Below are positions 28,527 through 39,406 of a stretch of DNA of 64,000 nt, one piece after another. The stretch comes from Streptomyces sp. NBC_01485 (lineage in GTDB: Bacteria; Actinomycetota; Actinomycetes; Streptomycetales; Streptomycetaceae). The stretch is from positions 5,642,001 through 5,706,000 of the forward strand of contig NZ_CP109435.1 in assembly GCF_036227125.1 (NCBI RefSeq). The letters run 5' to 3'. The translations under genes were made by a program, and so were the position numbers. The notes under the pieces were generated by a model that saw only the letters and a program-made list of their open reading frames with translations, was not told the DNA's origin and made no database searches. The stretch's first letter is position 1. Each line of letters opens with the position of its first letter.

Positions 28527-28822
28527 ACCCCGTCAACTACCTCTACCTCGCGGCCCTGTTGTTCACGATCGGTGCGACGGGTGTGCTGATCAGGCGCAAC
28601 GCGATCGTCGTGTTCATGTGCATCGAACTCATGCTCAACGCCTGCAACCTCGCGTTCGTCACCTTCTCCCGGATGCACGGCAATCTCGACGGCCAGATCA
28701 TCGCCTTCTTCACGATGGTCGTCGCCGCCGCGGAGGTCGTGGTGGGACTCGCGATCATCGTGTCGCTGTTCCGTTCCCGCCACTCGGCCTCGGTCGACGA
28801 CGCCAGCCTGATGAAGCTGTAA
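28523..28822 (+). CDS. nuoK: NADH-quinone oxidoreductase subunit K
   Basis: NuoK is a three-helix antiporter-linked subunit related to MrpC. The 99-residue protein has the expected length and the conserved Glu in the second helix within [15 protein letters not shown], with a second Glu in [13 protein letters not shown]. The start is GTG 28523, overlapping the nuoJ stop. A 15-bp gap to nuoL follows. Confidence 0.96.
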   Translation: MNPVNYLYLAALLFTIGATGVLIRRNAIVVFMCIELMLNACNLAFVTFSRMHGNLDGQIIAFFTMVVAAAEVVVGLAIIVSLFRSRHSASVDDASLMKL

Positions 28823-28837
28823 GGGGTCGGAAGAATC

Positions 28838-30751
28838 GTGGAGAACCTGATTGCGCTGCTCATCGCGGCGCCCCTGCTCGGAGCGGCCGTCCTTCTGGTC
28901 GGCGGCCGTCGGCTCGACGCCGTGGGCCACTGGATCGGCACGCTCCTGTCGACCACCTCGTTCGTGCTCGCCGTCGTCCTCTTCGGCGACCTGCTGAGCA
29001 AGGACGCCGAACACCGGACCCTGACGCAGTACCTGTTCAGCTGGATCCCGGTCGAGGGCTTCCAGGCGGACGTCGCCTTCCGCCTCGACCAGTTGTCGAT
29101 GACGTTCGTGCTGCTGATCACGGGCGTCGGCTCGCTGATCCACCTGTACTCGGTCGGGTACATGGAGCACGACGAGCGGCGCCGCCGCTTCTTCGGCTAC
29201 CTGAACCTGTTCCTCGCGGCGATGCTGCTGCTCGTCCTCGCCGACAACTACCTGCTGCTGTACGTCGGCTGGGAGGGCGTCGGTCTCGCGTCCTACCTGC
29301 TCATCGGCTTCTGGCAGCACAAGCCCAGCGCCGCGACGGCCGCGAAGAAGGCCTTCCTGGTCAACCGCGTCGGCGACATGGGCCTGTCGATCGCCATCAT
29401 GCTGATGTTCACCACCTTCGGCACCTTCGCCTTCGGCCCGCTGCTCGGGACGGAGGGAGAACCCGGCATCGCCGGGGACGCGAGCGAGGGCAGGCTCACC
29501 GCCATCGCCCTGATGCTGCTGCTCGCCGCCTGCGGCAAGTCCGCCCAGGTGCCGTTGCAGTCCTGGCTCGGGGACGCCATGGAGGGCCCGACCCCGGTCT
29601 CGGCCCTCATCCACGCGGCGACGATGGTGACCGCGGGCGTGTACCTGATCGTCCGGTCCGCCGCGATCTTCAACGCGGCGCCCGACGCGCAACTGGTCGT
29701 CACGGTCGTAGGCGCCGTCACGCTCCTGTTCGGTGCGATCGTCGGTTGCGCGAAGGACGACATCAAGAAGGCGCTGGCCGGCTCGACGATGTCGCAGATC
29801 GGCTACATGGTGCTGGCCGCGGGCCTCGGCCCCATCGGCTACGTCTTCGCGATCATGCACCTGGTGACGCACGGCTTCTTCAAGGCCGGTCTGTTCCTCG
29901 GCGCCGGCTCGGTCATGCACGGCATGAACGACGAGGTCGACATGAGGAAGTACGGCGGCCTCCGGACGTACATGCCGATCACCTTCGTCACCTTCGGCCT
30001 CGGCTACCTCGCCATCATCGGCTTCCCGGGGCTGTCCGGCTTCTTCTCCAAGGACAAGATCATCGAGGCGGCGTTCGCCAAGGGCGGCACCGAGGGCTGG
30101 ATCCTCGGCGGCTGCGCCCTGCTCGGCGCGGCCATCACCGCGTACTACATGACGCGCGTGATGCTGATGACGTTCTTCGGCGAGAAGCGCTGGCAGCCCG
30201 ACGAGCACGGGCACGAGCCGCACCCGCACGAGTCCCCGAAGTCCATGACGATCCCGATGATCGTGCTGGCCTTCGGATCGGTCTTCGCCGGCGGGTTCTT
30301 CAGCATCGGCGACCGCTTCGTGCACTGGCTGGAGCCGGTCACCGGCCACTCCCACGGCGACTCCCCGGTCAGCGCCCTGACGGTCACCCTCGCCACCATG
30401 GTGGTGCTCGTCGTCGGAGTGGCCATCGCCTACGCCCAGTACGGTCGCCGTCCCGTCCCCGTCGTCGCCCCGCGCGGGTCGCTGCTCACCCGCGCGGCCC
30501 GGCGCGACCTGCTCCAGGACGACTTCAACCACGTCGTCCTGGTCCGCGGCGGCGAGCACCTCACGCGCTCCCTGGTCTACGTCGACCACACCCTGGTCGA
30601 CGGCGTCGTCAACGGCACGGCGGCCTCGGTCGGCGGCCTCTCCGGGCGGCTGCGCCGGCTGCAGAACGGCTACGCGCGTTCGTACGCGGTCTCGATGTTC
30701 GGCGGTGTGGCGATCCTCATCGCCGCGACCCTGCTGATGAGGGCGGTCTGA
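28838..30751 (+). CDS. nuoL: NADH-quinone oxidoreductase subunit L
   Basis: NuoL is the distal antiporter-like proton-pumping subunit with the long lateral helix. The 637-residue protein has [18 protein letters not shown], where the key Glu lies in the fifth helix, [33 protein letters not shown] and [19 protein letters not shown] with conserved pump Lys and His residues. A His/Pro-rich loop ([13 protein letters not shown], about residue 460) precedes the C-terminal region, which ends in a further membrane helix. The start is GTG 28838. Confidence 0.96.
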   Translation: MENLIALLIAAPLLGAAVLLVGGRRLDAVGHWIGTLLSTTSFVLAVVLFGDLLSKDAEHRTLTQYLFSWIPVEGFQADVAFRLDQLSMTFVLLITGVGSLIHLYSVGYMEHDERRRRFFGYLNLFLAAMLLLVLADNYLLLYVGWEGVGLASYLLIGFWQHKPSAATAAKKAFLVNRVGDMGLSIAIMLMFTTFGTFAFGPLLGTEGEPGIAGDASEGRLTAIALMLLLAACGKSAQVPLQSWLGDAMEGPTPVSALIHAATMVTAGVYLIVRSAAIFNAAPDAQLVVTVVGAVTLLFGAIVGCAKDDIKKALAGSTMSQIGYMVLAAGLGPIGYVFAIMHLVTHGFFKAGLFLGAGSVMHGMNDEVDMRKYGGLRTYMPITFVTFGLGYLAIIGFPGLSGFFSKDKIIEAAFAKGGTEGWILGGCALLGAAITAYYMTRVMLMTFFGEKRWQPDEHGHEPHPHESPKSMTIPMIVLAFGSVFAGGFFSIGDRFVHWLEPVTGHSHGDSPVSALTVTLATMVVLVVGVAIAYAQYGRRPVPVVAPRGSLLTRAARRDLLQDDFNHVVLVRGGEHLTRSLVYVDHTLVDGVVNGTAASVGGLSGRLRRLQNGYARSYAVSMFGGVAILIAATLLMRAV

Positions 30752-30756
30752 TACCG

Positions 30757-32328
30757 ATGTCCTTTCCTCTGCTGACAGCGACGGCCGCGCTCCCGGCGAT
30801 CGGGGCGGTCGCCACGGCCGCCGTACCGGCCGCCCGGCGCAACGCCGCCAAAGCGCTGGCGCTGCTGTTCTCCCTCGGGACGCTCGCCCTGGCGATCGTC
30901 GTCCTGGTCCGCTTCGACCCCGGCGGCGACCGCTACCAGCTCACCGAATCCCACTCCTGGATCAAGGACTTCGGGGTCAGGTACGAGCTGGGCGTGGACG
31001 GCATCGCGGTCGCGCTCATCGCGCTGACCGCCCTGCTGATCCCGTTCATCATCCTGGCGGGCTGGCACGACGCCGATCCACTGGAGACGGGCAACAAGCG
31101 CTGGCGGCCTACGCAGGGCTTCTTCGCCCTGATCCTGGCCGTCGAGGCGATGGTGATCATCTCCTTCGAGGCCACCGACGTCTTCCTCTTCTACATCTTC
31201 TTCGAAGCCATGCTCATCCCGATGTACTTCCTCATCGGCGGCTTCGGCGACCGTGCCCATGAGTACGGCGAGGAGACGGCGTCCACGCAACGGTCGTACG
31301 CGGCCGTGAAGTTCCTGCTGTACAACCTGGTCGGCGGTCTGATCATGCTGGCCGCGGTGATCGGCCTCTATGTCGTCGCCGGGAACTTCAGCCTCCAGGA
31401 GATCGCGCAGGCCCGCGCCGGCGGCACGCTCGACATGGCGACGAACACCGAACGCTGGCTGTTCCTCGGTTTCTTCTTCGCCTTCGCGGTGAAGGCCCCC
31501 CTGTGGCCGCTGCACACCTGGCTGCCCAACGCCATGGGCGAGGCCACCGCGCCGGTCGCCGTGCTCATCACGGCGGTCGTCGACAAGGTGGGCACTTTCG
31601 CGATGCTCCGGTTCTGCCTCCAGTTGTTCCCGGAGGCGAGCAAGTGGGCGACGCCCGTCATCCTCGTCCTCGCGGTGATCAGCATCATCTACGGGGCGCT
31701 GCTCGCCGTGGGACAGCGGGACATCAAGCGGCTGGTGGCGTACGCGTCGATCTCGCACTTCGGGTTCATCGTGCTGGGCATCTTCGCGATGACCAGCCAG
31801 GGGCAGTCCGGCGCGACGCTCTACATGGTCAACCACGGCATCTCGACAGCGGCCCTGATGCTGGTCGCCGGCTTCCTGATCTCGCGCCGTGGCTCGCGGC
31901 TCATCGCCGACTACGGCGGGGTGCAGAAGGTCGCCCCGGTGCTCGCCGGCACCTTCCTGATCGGCGGCCTGGCGACGCTGTCGCTGCCCGGGCTCGCGCC
32001 CTTCGTGAGCGAGTTCCTCGTCCTGGTCGGCACGTTCGCGCGCTACCCGGCGATCGGCATCATCGCCACCTTCGGCATCGTCCTCGCCGCGCTCTACACC
32101 CTCGTCCTCTACCAGCGGACGATGACGGGCCCGGTGAAACCCGAGGTCTCCGCGATGCCCGACCTCCGCGCGCGTGAGCTCGTGGTCGTCGCCCCGCTGA
32201 TCGTGCTGCTGATCTTCCTCGGCGTCTATCCGAAGCCGGTCACGGACATCGTGAACCCGGCGGTCAAGCAGACCCTGTCCGACGTACACAAGAAGGACCC
32301 CAAGCCCGAGGTGGAGGCGGCCAAGTGA
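30757..32328 (+). CDS. nuoM: NADH-quinone oxidoreductase subunit M
   Basis: NuoM is an antiporter-like proton-pumping subunit. The 523-residue protein shows FYIFFEAMLIPMYFLIGGFG with the conserved Glu of the fifth helix, FFAFAVKAPLWPLHTWLPNA with the central Lys, and RLVAYASISHFGFIVLG. The C-terminus is soluble and charged (HKKDPKPEVEAAK). ATG 30757 is 5 bp after nuoL. The stop overlaps the nuoN GTG by 4 bp. Confidence 0.96.
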   Translation: MSFPLLTATAALPAIGAVATAAVPAARRNAAKALALLFSLGTLALAIVVLVRFDPGGDRYQLTESHSWIKDFGVRYELGVDGIAVALIALTALLIPFIILAGWHDADPLETGNKRWRPTQGFFALILAVEAMVIISFEATDVFLFYIFFEAMLIPMYFLIGGFGDRAHEYGEETASTQRSYAAVKFLLYNLVGGLIMLAAVIGLYVVAGNFSLQEIAQARAGGTLDMATNTERWLFLGFFFAFAVKAPLWPLHTWLPNAMGEATAPVAVLITAVVDKVGTFAMLRFCLQLFPEASKWATPVILVLAVISIIYGALLAVGQRDIKRLVAYASISHFGFIVLGIFAMTSQGQSGATLYMVNHGISTAALMLVAGFLISRRGSRLIADYGGVQKVAPVLAGTFLIGGLATLSLPGLAPFVSEFLVLVGTFARYPAIGIIATFGIVLAALYTLVLYQRTMTGPVKPEVSAMPDLRARELVVVAPLIVLLIFLGVYPKPVTDIVNPAVKQTLSDVHKKDPKPEVEAAK

Positions 32329-33983
32329 GCGCATCAGCCGTCCACAGCCTGTGGACAACGGCGGCAACCGCGGCCGAACCGATCTCGAAGATCGACACGC
32401 CCAAGATCGAGTACGGGCAATTGTCGCCCACCTTGATCGTCGTCGGCGCGGCGGTCATCGGGGTGCTGGTCGAGGCGTTCGTGCCGCGCAAGCACCGCTA
32501 CTACGCACAGTTGTTCGTATCCGTCGTGGCGCTGGTCGCCGCCTTCGCCGCGGTGGTCGCGCTGGCGGAGGGCGGGTACGGCACCACGAAGGCGCGCATC
32601 GCCGCCATGGGCGCGATCGCCGTCGACGGACCGGCCCTCTTCCTCCAGGGCACCATCCTGCTGGCCGCCCTGGTCGGCCTCTTCACCTTCGCCGAGCGGC
32701 GCCTCGACCCCGAGGTGCACGGCAACCGCGTCGACTCCTTCGCAGCCCAGGCGGCCTCCGTGCCGGGCAGCGACAGCGAGCAGGCCGCCGTCAAGGCCGG
32801 GTTCGCGACCACCGAGGTCTTCCCGCTGCTGCTGTTCGCGGTCGCCGGCATGCTGGTCTTCCCGTCGGCCAACGACCTGCTGACCTTCTTCATCGCCCTG
32901 GAAGTCTTCTCGCTGCCGCTGTACCTGCTGTGCGCCCTGGCCCGCCGCAAGCGGCTCATGTCGCAGGAGGCCGCGGTCAAGTACTTCCTCCTCGGCGCGT
33001 TCGCCTCCGCGTTCACCCTCTTCGGCATCGCGCTGCTGTACGGGTACGCGGGCTCGGTGTCGTACGGCACGATCGCGCAGGTCGTCGACGGCACCGTCCA
33101 GAACGTCAACCCGGCGCTCGCCGACACCATGGGCAACGACGCGCTGCTCCTCGTCGGCGCGGCGATGATCGTCATGGGGCTGCTGTTCAAGGTGGGCGCG
33201 GTGCCGTTCCACATGTGGACGCCCGACGTCTACCAGGGCGCGCCGACCCCGGTCACCGGCTTCATGGCCGCGGCGACCAAGGTGGCCGCCTTCGGCGCGC
33301 TGCTGCGCCTGCTGTACGTCGTGCTGCCCGGCCTGCGCTGGGACTGGCGGCCGGTCATGTGGGGCGTCGCGATCGTCACCATGCTGGGCGGCGCGATCGT
33401 CGCGATCACGCAGACCGACATCAAGCGGCTGCTGGCGTACTCGTCCATCGCGCACGCCGGATTCATCCTTGCGGGTGTCATCGCGACCACTCCGGACGGC
33501 GTGTCGTCCGTCCTCTTCTACCTGGCCGCGTACTCGTTCGTGACGATCGGCGCGTTCGCGGTGGTCACCCTCGTGCGCGACGCCGGTGGCGAGGCCACGC
33601 ACCTGTCCAAGTGGGCGGGGCTCGGCCGGCGGTCGCCGCTGGTGGCGGCCGTGTTCGCGGTGTTCCTGCTGGCCTTCGCCGGCATCCCGCTGACCTCCGG
33701 GTTCGCCGGAAAGTTCGCCGTGTTCAAGGCGGCCGCGGAGGGCGGCGCGGCTCCGCTGGTCGTGGTCGGTGTGATCTCGTCGGCGATCGCCGCCTTCTTC
33801 TACATCCGGGTGATCGTGCTGATGTTCTTCAGCGAGCCGCGGCCCGAGGGCCCGACCGTCGCCGTTCCGTCGCCGCTGACGATGATGGCGATCGGGGTGG
33901 GCGTGGCGGTCACGCTGGTGCTCGGTGTGGCGCCGCAGTACTTCCTGGACCTGGCGAACCAGGCCGGGGTGTTCGTGCGCTGA
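32325..33983 (+). CDS. nuoN: NADH-quinone oxidoreductase subunit N
   Basis: NuoN is the third antiporter-like proton-pumping subunit. The 552-residue protein shows FFIALEVFSLPLYLLCALAR with the conserved Glu, VGAVPFHMWTPDVYQGAPTP with the central Lys region just before it, and KRLLAYSSIAHAGFILAG. It is somewhat longer than the E. coli protein because of an insertion around residues 120-160 (ERRLDPEVHGNRVDS and following). It ends the nuo operon and is followed by a strong terminator at 34028-34071. Confidence 0.96.
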   Translation: MSASAVHSLWTTAATAAEPISKIDTPKIEYGQLSPTLIVVGAAVIGVLVEAFVPRKHRYYAQLFVSVVALVAAFAAVVALAEGGYGTTKARIAAMGAIAVDGPALFLQGTILLAALVGLFTFAERRLDPEVHGNRVDSFAAQAASVPGSDSEQAAVKAGFATTEVFPLLLFAVAGMLVFPSANDLLTFFIALEVFSLPLYLLCALARRKRLMSQEAAVKYFLLGAFASAFTLFGIALLYGYAGSVSYGTIAQVVDGTVQNVNPALADTMGNDALLLVGAAMIVMGLLFKVGAVPFHMWTPDVYQGAPTPVTGFMAAATKVAAFGALLRLLYVVLPGLRWDWRPVMWGVAIVTMLGGAIVAITQTDIKRLLAYSSIAHAGFILAGVIATTPDGVSSVLFYLAAYSFVTIGAFAVVTLVRDAGGEATHLSKWAGLGRRSPLVAAVFAVFLLAFAGIPLTSGFAGKFAVFKAAAEGGAAPLVVVGVISSAIAAFFYIRVIVLMFFSEPRPEGPTVAVPSPLTMMAIGVGVAVTLVLGVAPQYFLDLANQAGVFVR

Positions 33984-34027
33984 CCTACGGCGCGTGCGTG
34001 TGTGCGTGCTTGCGTGATTTGTGTGCG

Positions 34028-34071
34028 GCGGGCCCGGTTCCCCTTGGTTTTCCCAGAGGGGCCGGGCCCGC
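34028..34071 (+). terminator. nuo operon terminator
   Basis: A 10-bp perfect outer stem (34028-34037 with 34062-34071, core GCGGGCCCGG) continues after a 2-nt bulge into a 5-bp inner stem (34040-34044 with 34057-34061). It lies 45 bp after the nuoN stop and before the recQ promoter region. Confidence 0.88.
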
Positions 34072-34200
34072 AGTCATGTTCGAGTGACGAGAGTTGTACA
34101 CAGGGTGACTCGATTGGGCCTGTGGATAACTCGGGTGCTGTCAGTCCGGACCCCTATCGTGGAGGCAGTGGTCGAGGGACGACGTACGGGGGACCAGACG

Positions 34201-36261
<2,061 letters not shown>

Positions 36262-36363
36262 GGGACTGGACACGGGGGACCGACCCGACGGGCTGACTGG
36301 ACGGGCTGACAGGACTGGCACCTGGCGGGGACGGCTGGGGACCGGCCTCAGCGGAGCGGTTCC

Positions 36364-36471
36364 TCATAGGCACGTGGCGCATGTCGCGTACGCCCTGACG
36401 TCCGAGTCCGTCGTCGCCGTGGCCAGGGCGGCGCGGGCGGCCTCCGGGGCGGGTGCGGTGACGGGGCCCAT
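36364..36471 (-). CDS. Possible 35-residue small protein with CATCL C-terminus
   Basis: A short frame, ATG 36471 to a stop at 36364, encodes a peptide rich in Ala, Thr and Pro that ends in AYATCATCL, with two cysteines three residues apart. A moderate ribosome site (GAGGTC) lies 6 nt upstream. It falls in the 320-bp gap between recQ and the M56 gene, beyond the M56 terminator. I do not recognise it. High GC makes such frames common by chance, so it is offered only as a candidate. The remainder of the gap (36262-36363) contains short GACGGGCTGAC repeats and no other gene. Confidence 0.25.
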   Translation of the reverse strand: MGPVTAPAPEAARAALATATTDSDVRAYATCATCL

Positions 36472-36553
36472 CGTGCGGACCTCGTTGGTGACATGGCCTT
36501 GAGCGGCGACGGTGGTCGCGCCCCGGCCTGCGTGGCTGCTGACCTGGGAAGAC

Positions 36554-36579
36554 TGGCGGATCTTGACCAAGATCCGCCA
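36554..36579 (-). terminator. Perfect palindromic terminator after the M56 peptidase gene
   Basis: Two perfect 12-bp arms (36554-36565 and 36568-36579, TGGCGGATCTTG) are separated by two bases, directly beyond the M56 stop at 36582. Folding as RNA would open the innermost pair to form a loop. It could also act as a protein-binding dyad, but the position argues for termination. Confidence 0.8.
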
Positions 36580-36581
36580 GG

Positions 36582-37520
36582 TCAGGACAACGCCGTCAGT
36601 CCCGGGGCGAAGGTGATCAGCAGGGGCAGCAGGGGGACCAGCGTGGCCGCTGCCGTCGTCAGCGCCCGGTGTCTGCGGAGCAGGCGCGGGGGCGGCTGGA
36701 GCAGTCGGTCGACGCGCTCGCCCAGGAGGCGGTGACTGGAGGCGCAGGACAGGACGCCCCGGTGCTGGTTCAGCTCGATCAGAGCCAGCGCCGTCGTCAG
36801 ATGGCCGCAGCGGCGCGACGCCGTGTCGTCGGCGGCGAGTTCGACCAGGCGGTGGGTCTGGTCGCAGAAGTGGGAGAAGAGCGGAATACGGGGGAAGCCG
36901 GTGGCAAGGGCGGTCGAGAGGTGGAGCAGCCAGTCGTGGTGGGCGCGGGCATGGCCGCGTTCGTGGGTGAGGACGGCGTCCAGTTGGTGGGAGGTGAGGC
37001 GGTGCAGGGCGCCGGTCGTCACGATCAACTGGGGCGGACTGCCGGGCATCCACCAGGCGTCGGGATACTCGTCCTCCAGCACGAGCAGCGGGCCGCGGGC
37101 GGAAGGCAGGCCCGCAGGCAGGTCCGGGGCGCGTTCCCGCAGGTGCGCCCTGGCCTGGCCACGACGCCGGCGCGCGTCGACGAGCTCGCGGGCCAGCATC
37201 GCGGTGGTCCAGGCGGCCCCGCAGGCCAGCAGCAGAGTCAGGGCCGCTGCCCACAGTGGGACGCCGGAGAGGTCGTACGCCTCGGTGACCGCGGGCGGTG
37301 CGGGGGCGAAGACCCGCGCGCGGACGGTGTGGAACACGGCCGTGGCACCCAGCACCAGGGCTGTCAGGCAGCACAGCAGGACCGTGGCGACCAGGCACTG
37401 CCACACCCACAGCCCGACCACGGGCTCCCGCTCGGGCCATACGGAGCGGGTGAGCGCACGCGGAGCCGGCACGGCGGCCGTCAGCGCGACGACGCTCAGC
37501 AGGAGCAGGCAGACGGTCAT
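36582..37520 (-). CDS. M56 family (BlaR1/MecR1-like) membrane metallopeptidase
   Basis: The 312-residue membrane protein has three or four helices in the first half, the zinc motif HERGH in AVLTHERGHARAHHDWL, the third-ligand region VELAADDTASRRCG, and a final hydrophobic segment. BlaR1-type proteins cut a BlaI/MecI repressor after sensing a signal. Here there is no extracellular sensor domain, and no BlaI-type gene lies next to it, although such pairs are common in streptomycetes. ATG 37520 follows GGAG and is chosen over ATG 37571, which would add a non-hydrophobic leader. A perfect palindromic terminator follows the stop. Confidence 0.88.
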   Translation of the reverse strand: MTVCLLLLSVVALTAAVPAPRALTRSVWPEREPVVGLWVWQCLVATVLLCCLTALVLGATAVFHTVRARVFAPAPPAVTEAYDLSGVPLWAAALTLLLACGAAWTTAMLARELVDARRRRGQARAHLRERAPDLPAGLPSARGPLLVLEDEYPDAWWMPGSPPQLIVTTGALHRLTSHQLDAVLTHERGHARAHHDWLLHLSTALATGFPRIPLFSHFCDQTHRLVELAADDTASRRCGHLTTALALIELNQHRGVLSCASSHRLLGERVDRLLQPPPRLLRRHRALTTAAATLVPLLPLLITFAPGLTALS

Positions 37521-37851
37521 GCCATGGGCTCCGGATCCTGGTCGGGAAGGGGGCGTGCGCCACGTGCGCACGGGATGCGTACCGCGTACCCGTGTGTGTG
37601 CGGCCTGCCACGGGCGACGGGCTCGGTGCGAGGACCGTGCCCGCCGCCAGTATGACGGCGGTTACTCCGGGAGTCAGCCCACGAAGACGCCCCGATTCAG
37701 CCCGGACCGCCCCGCACTGTCCCCGGCTCCATCGCCGGCTCCGTCACCGACCCTGTCACCGGCACCATCACCGGCACCATCACTGGTCCCGTCGCAGGTC
37801 TCATCACGGGTCCCGTCACGGGTCCTGCCACGGGGCCTGTCGTCGGCACCG
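37521..37851. other. 331-bp non-coding gap upstream of the M56 gene
   Basis: Between fumarylacetoacetase and the M56 gene, both on the - strand, I see no gene. The right part is the 12-bp minisatellite described at 37725-37856. The left part (37521-37724) must hold the M56 promoter, but I see no clear -10/-35 pair. A peptide of repeated Thr-Gly-Pro-Val units can be translated across the repeat, yet it lacks a start with a ribosome site and any conserved sequence. Confidence 0.6.
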
Positions 37852-37856
37852 TCAGC
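37725..37856. repeat. 12-bp degenerate minisatellite, eleven copies
   Basis: Eleven consecutive 12-bp units with consensus GGTCCCGTCACG (variants GGCACCATCACC, GGCTCCGTCACC and others) fill 37725-37856. The last unit overlaps the fumarylacetoacetase stop codon (37852-37854). There is no indel between units. It looks like an array grown from the 3' end of the gene by slippage and then drifted. Confidence 0.85.
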
Positions 37857-39075
37857 CGTCGCTTCGCTCGGCGACCACCCTCCCGCTCACTTCTCCGAGT
37901 CCCACCCGTGCGCCGCCGGGGCCGGGAGCCCATGCCGACAGGGTCACCACGTCGCCGTCCTCCAGGAACGTCCGCTTGCCGTCGGGGAGTTCGAGCGGGT
38001 CACGGCCGTTCCAGGTCAGTTCCAGGAGGGAGCCGCGCTCGTGCGGGTTCGGGCCGCTCACCGTGCCCGAGCCGTACAGGTCGCCGGTGCGCAGGGAGGC
38101 GCCGTTGACGGTGAGGTGGGCGAGTTGCTGGGCGGCCGTCCAGTACATGGTGGAGAAGGGCGGATCGGAGACGACGTGACCGTTGAGCGCGACGGAGATG
38201 CGCAGGTCGTAGCCGGCGGGTTCGGTGGCCGAGTCGTCCAGGTAGGGGAGCAGGGGGTGGGTCCGCTCCGGGGGCGTCACCCGCGCGCTCTCCAGGGCTT
38301 CCAGCGGGGTGACCCAGGCCGACACCGACGTGGCGAACGACTTGGCGAGGAACGGGCCGAGAGGGACGTACTCCCAGGCCTGGAGGTCGCGGGCCGACCA
38401 GTCGTTGAGCAGGCACAGGCCGAAGACGTGTTCGCGGAAGTCGGTCAGCCCGACCGGGTTGCCCTGCCGCGAGGGCACGCCGACCACGAAGCCGACCTCG
38501 GCCTCGATGTCGAGCCGCACGGACGGGCCGAAGACGGGGGCCGGATCGGCGGGCGCCTTGCGCTGGCCCGACGGGCGGACGACGTCCGTGCCGGAGACCA
38601 CGACCGTGCCGGCGCGGCCGTGGTAGCCGATCGGCAGGTGCTTCCAGTTCGGCAGGAGGACGTCCCCGGCGTCCGGGCGGAAGATCGCTCCCGCGTTCCG
38701 GGCGTGGTGCTCGGAGGAGTAGAAGTCGACGTAGTCGGCGACCTCGAACGGGAGGTGCAGGGTCACCGCGGAGAGGGGGTGGAACAGCGGTTCGACGGTG
38801 GGGCGGTGGGCGGGGTCGGTCACCCACTCCGTCAGCGCGCGGCGCACCTGCGACCAGGCCGTACGGCCCGCCGCCAGCAGCGCGTCGAGAGTCGGCGCGG
38901 CGAGCAGCTCGGCGTGCGGCGAGCCGAGCGCGCGGGCCGCCGCGCCCGCGTCGAGGACGTGGTCGCCCAGCCGGACGCCGACGGTCCGCTGCGCGGAGCC
39001 CGCGAGGGAGAACACACCGTACGGAAGGTTGTGCGGACCGAAGGGGTCGCCTTCGGGAAGGTCGAAGGGGGGCAT
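37852..39075 (-). CDS. fahA: Fumarylacetoacetase
   Basis: The enzyme splits 4-fumarylacetoacetate to fumarate and acetoacetate, the last step of tyrosine/phenylalanine catabolism. The 407-residue protein has the two-domain FAH layout: a small N-terminal domain (FDLPEGDPFGPHNLPYGVFS) and the catalytic domain with FYSSEHHARNAG, containing the metal ligand region and catalytic His, then GYHGRAGTVVVSG, IEAEVGFVVG, LLNDWSARDLQAWEY and SGPNPHERGSLLELTWNG. ATG 39075 (MPPFDLPEG) has a GAGAGG-like site. No other homogentisate-pathway genes are nearby. Confidence 0.95.
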   Translation of the reverse strand: MPPFDLPEGDPFGPHNLPYGVFSLAGSAQRTVGVRLGDHVLDAGAAARALGSPHAELLAAPTLDALLAAGRTAWSQVRRALTEWVTDPAHRPTVEPLFHPLSAVTLHLPFEVADYVDFYSSEHHARNAGAIFRPDAGDVLLPNWKHLPIGYHGRAGTVVVSGTDVVRPSGQRKAPADPAPVFGPSVRLDIEAEVGFVVGVPSRQGNPVGLTDFREHVFGLCLLNDWSARDLQAWEYVPLGPFLAKSFATSVSAWVTPLEALESARVTPPERTHPLLPYLDDSATEPAGYDLRISVALNGHVVSDPPFSTMYWTAAQQLAHLTVNGASLRTGDLYGSGTVSGPNPHERGSLLELTWNGRDPLELPDGKRTFLEDGDVVTLSAWAPGPGGARVGLGEVSGRVVAERSDG

Positions 39076-39406
39076 CGGGTACTGCCTCTCTTTCGTGTCG
39101 TTCGGGTCTTTCATACGCTCTTTGGTGCGCTCTTCGGCGCTCGCCATGTCGTGCTCGCCGGACTCCGGGCGGGTGCCGCGCGGGTGCGCCGAGCCGCGCC
39201 ACACGTTACGGCCGACCTCGCGGAGCCGACACGGGGGCAGGACCGGCCAGGCGCTTCGGCCCGCAGCGCTCCGCGTCCGGTTGCTCACCGGAAGTCGTCC
39301 GCCGGCCGGTCCGCAATCTTGACGGAGCGGTGCGAAAGGGGACACTCTGAACGGGTGCTGGAAGGCCTCGGGGAGGGGGCTTTCGCCTGGCACACCTGGG
39401 GGGCGA
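39076..39406. promoter_or_regulatory. Divergent intergenic region, fahA and the glycan cluster
   Basis: This 331-bp region separates fahA from the first gene of the glycan cluster. On the + strand TTGACG at 39319-39324 followed about 18 bp later by CACTCT (39343-39348) is a possible promoter for the aminotransferase gene. No gene or clear operator is visible; several short CGGCC-rich dyads are present, as expected from base composition. Confidence 0.4.

Noticed and set aside
36364-37611. A larger protein covering the whole M56 locus on the - strand
   Set aside because: It is in another frame from the recognised M56 peptidase and has Arg/Pro-rich shadow composition. Only its last 35 codons were kept, as a low-confidence small gene candidate.
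37697-37933. A small protein of Thr-Gly-Pro-Val repeats
   Set aside because: It is the translation of the 12-bp minisatellite plus the out-of-frame end of fahA. It has no ribosome site or non-repetitive domain.
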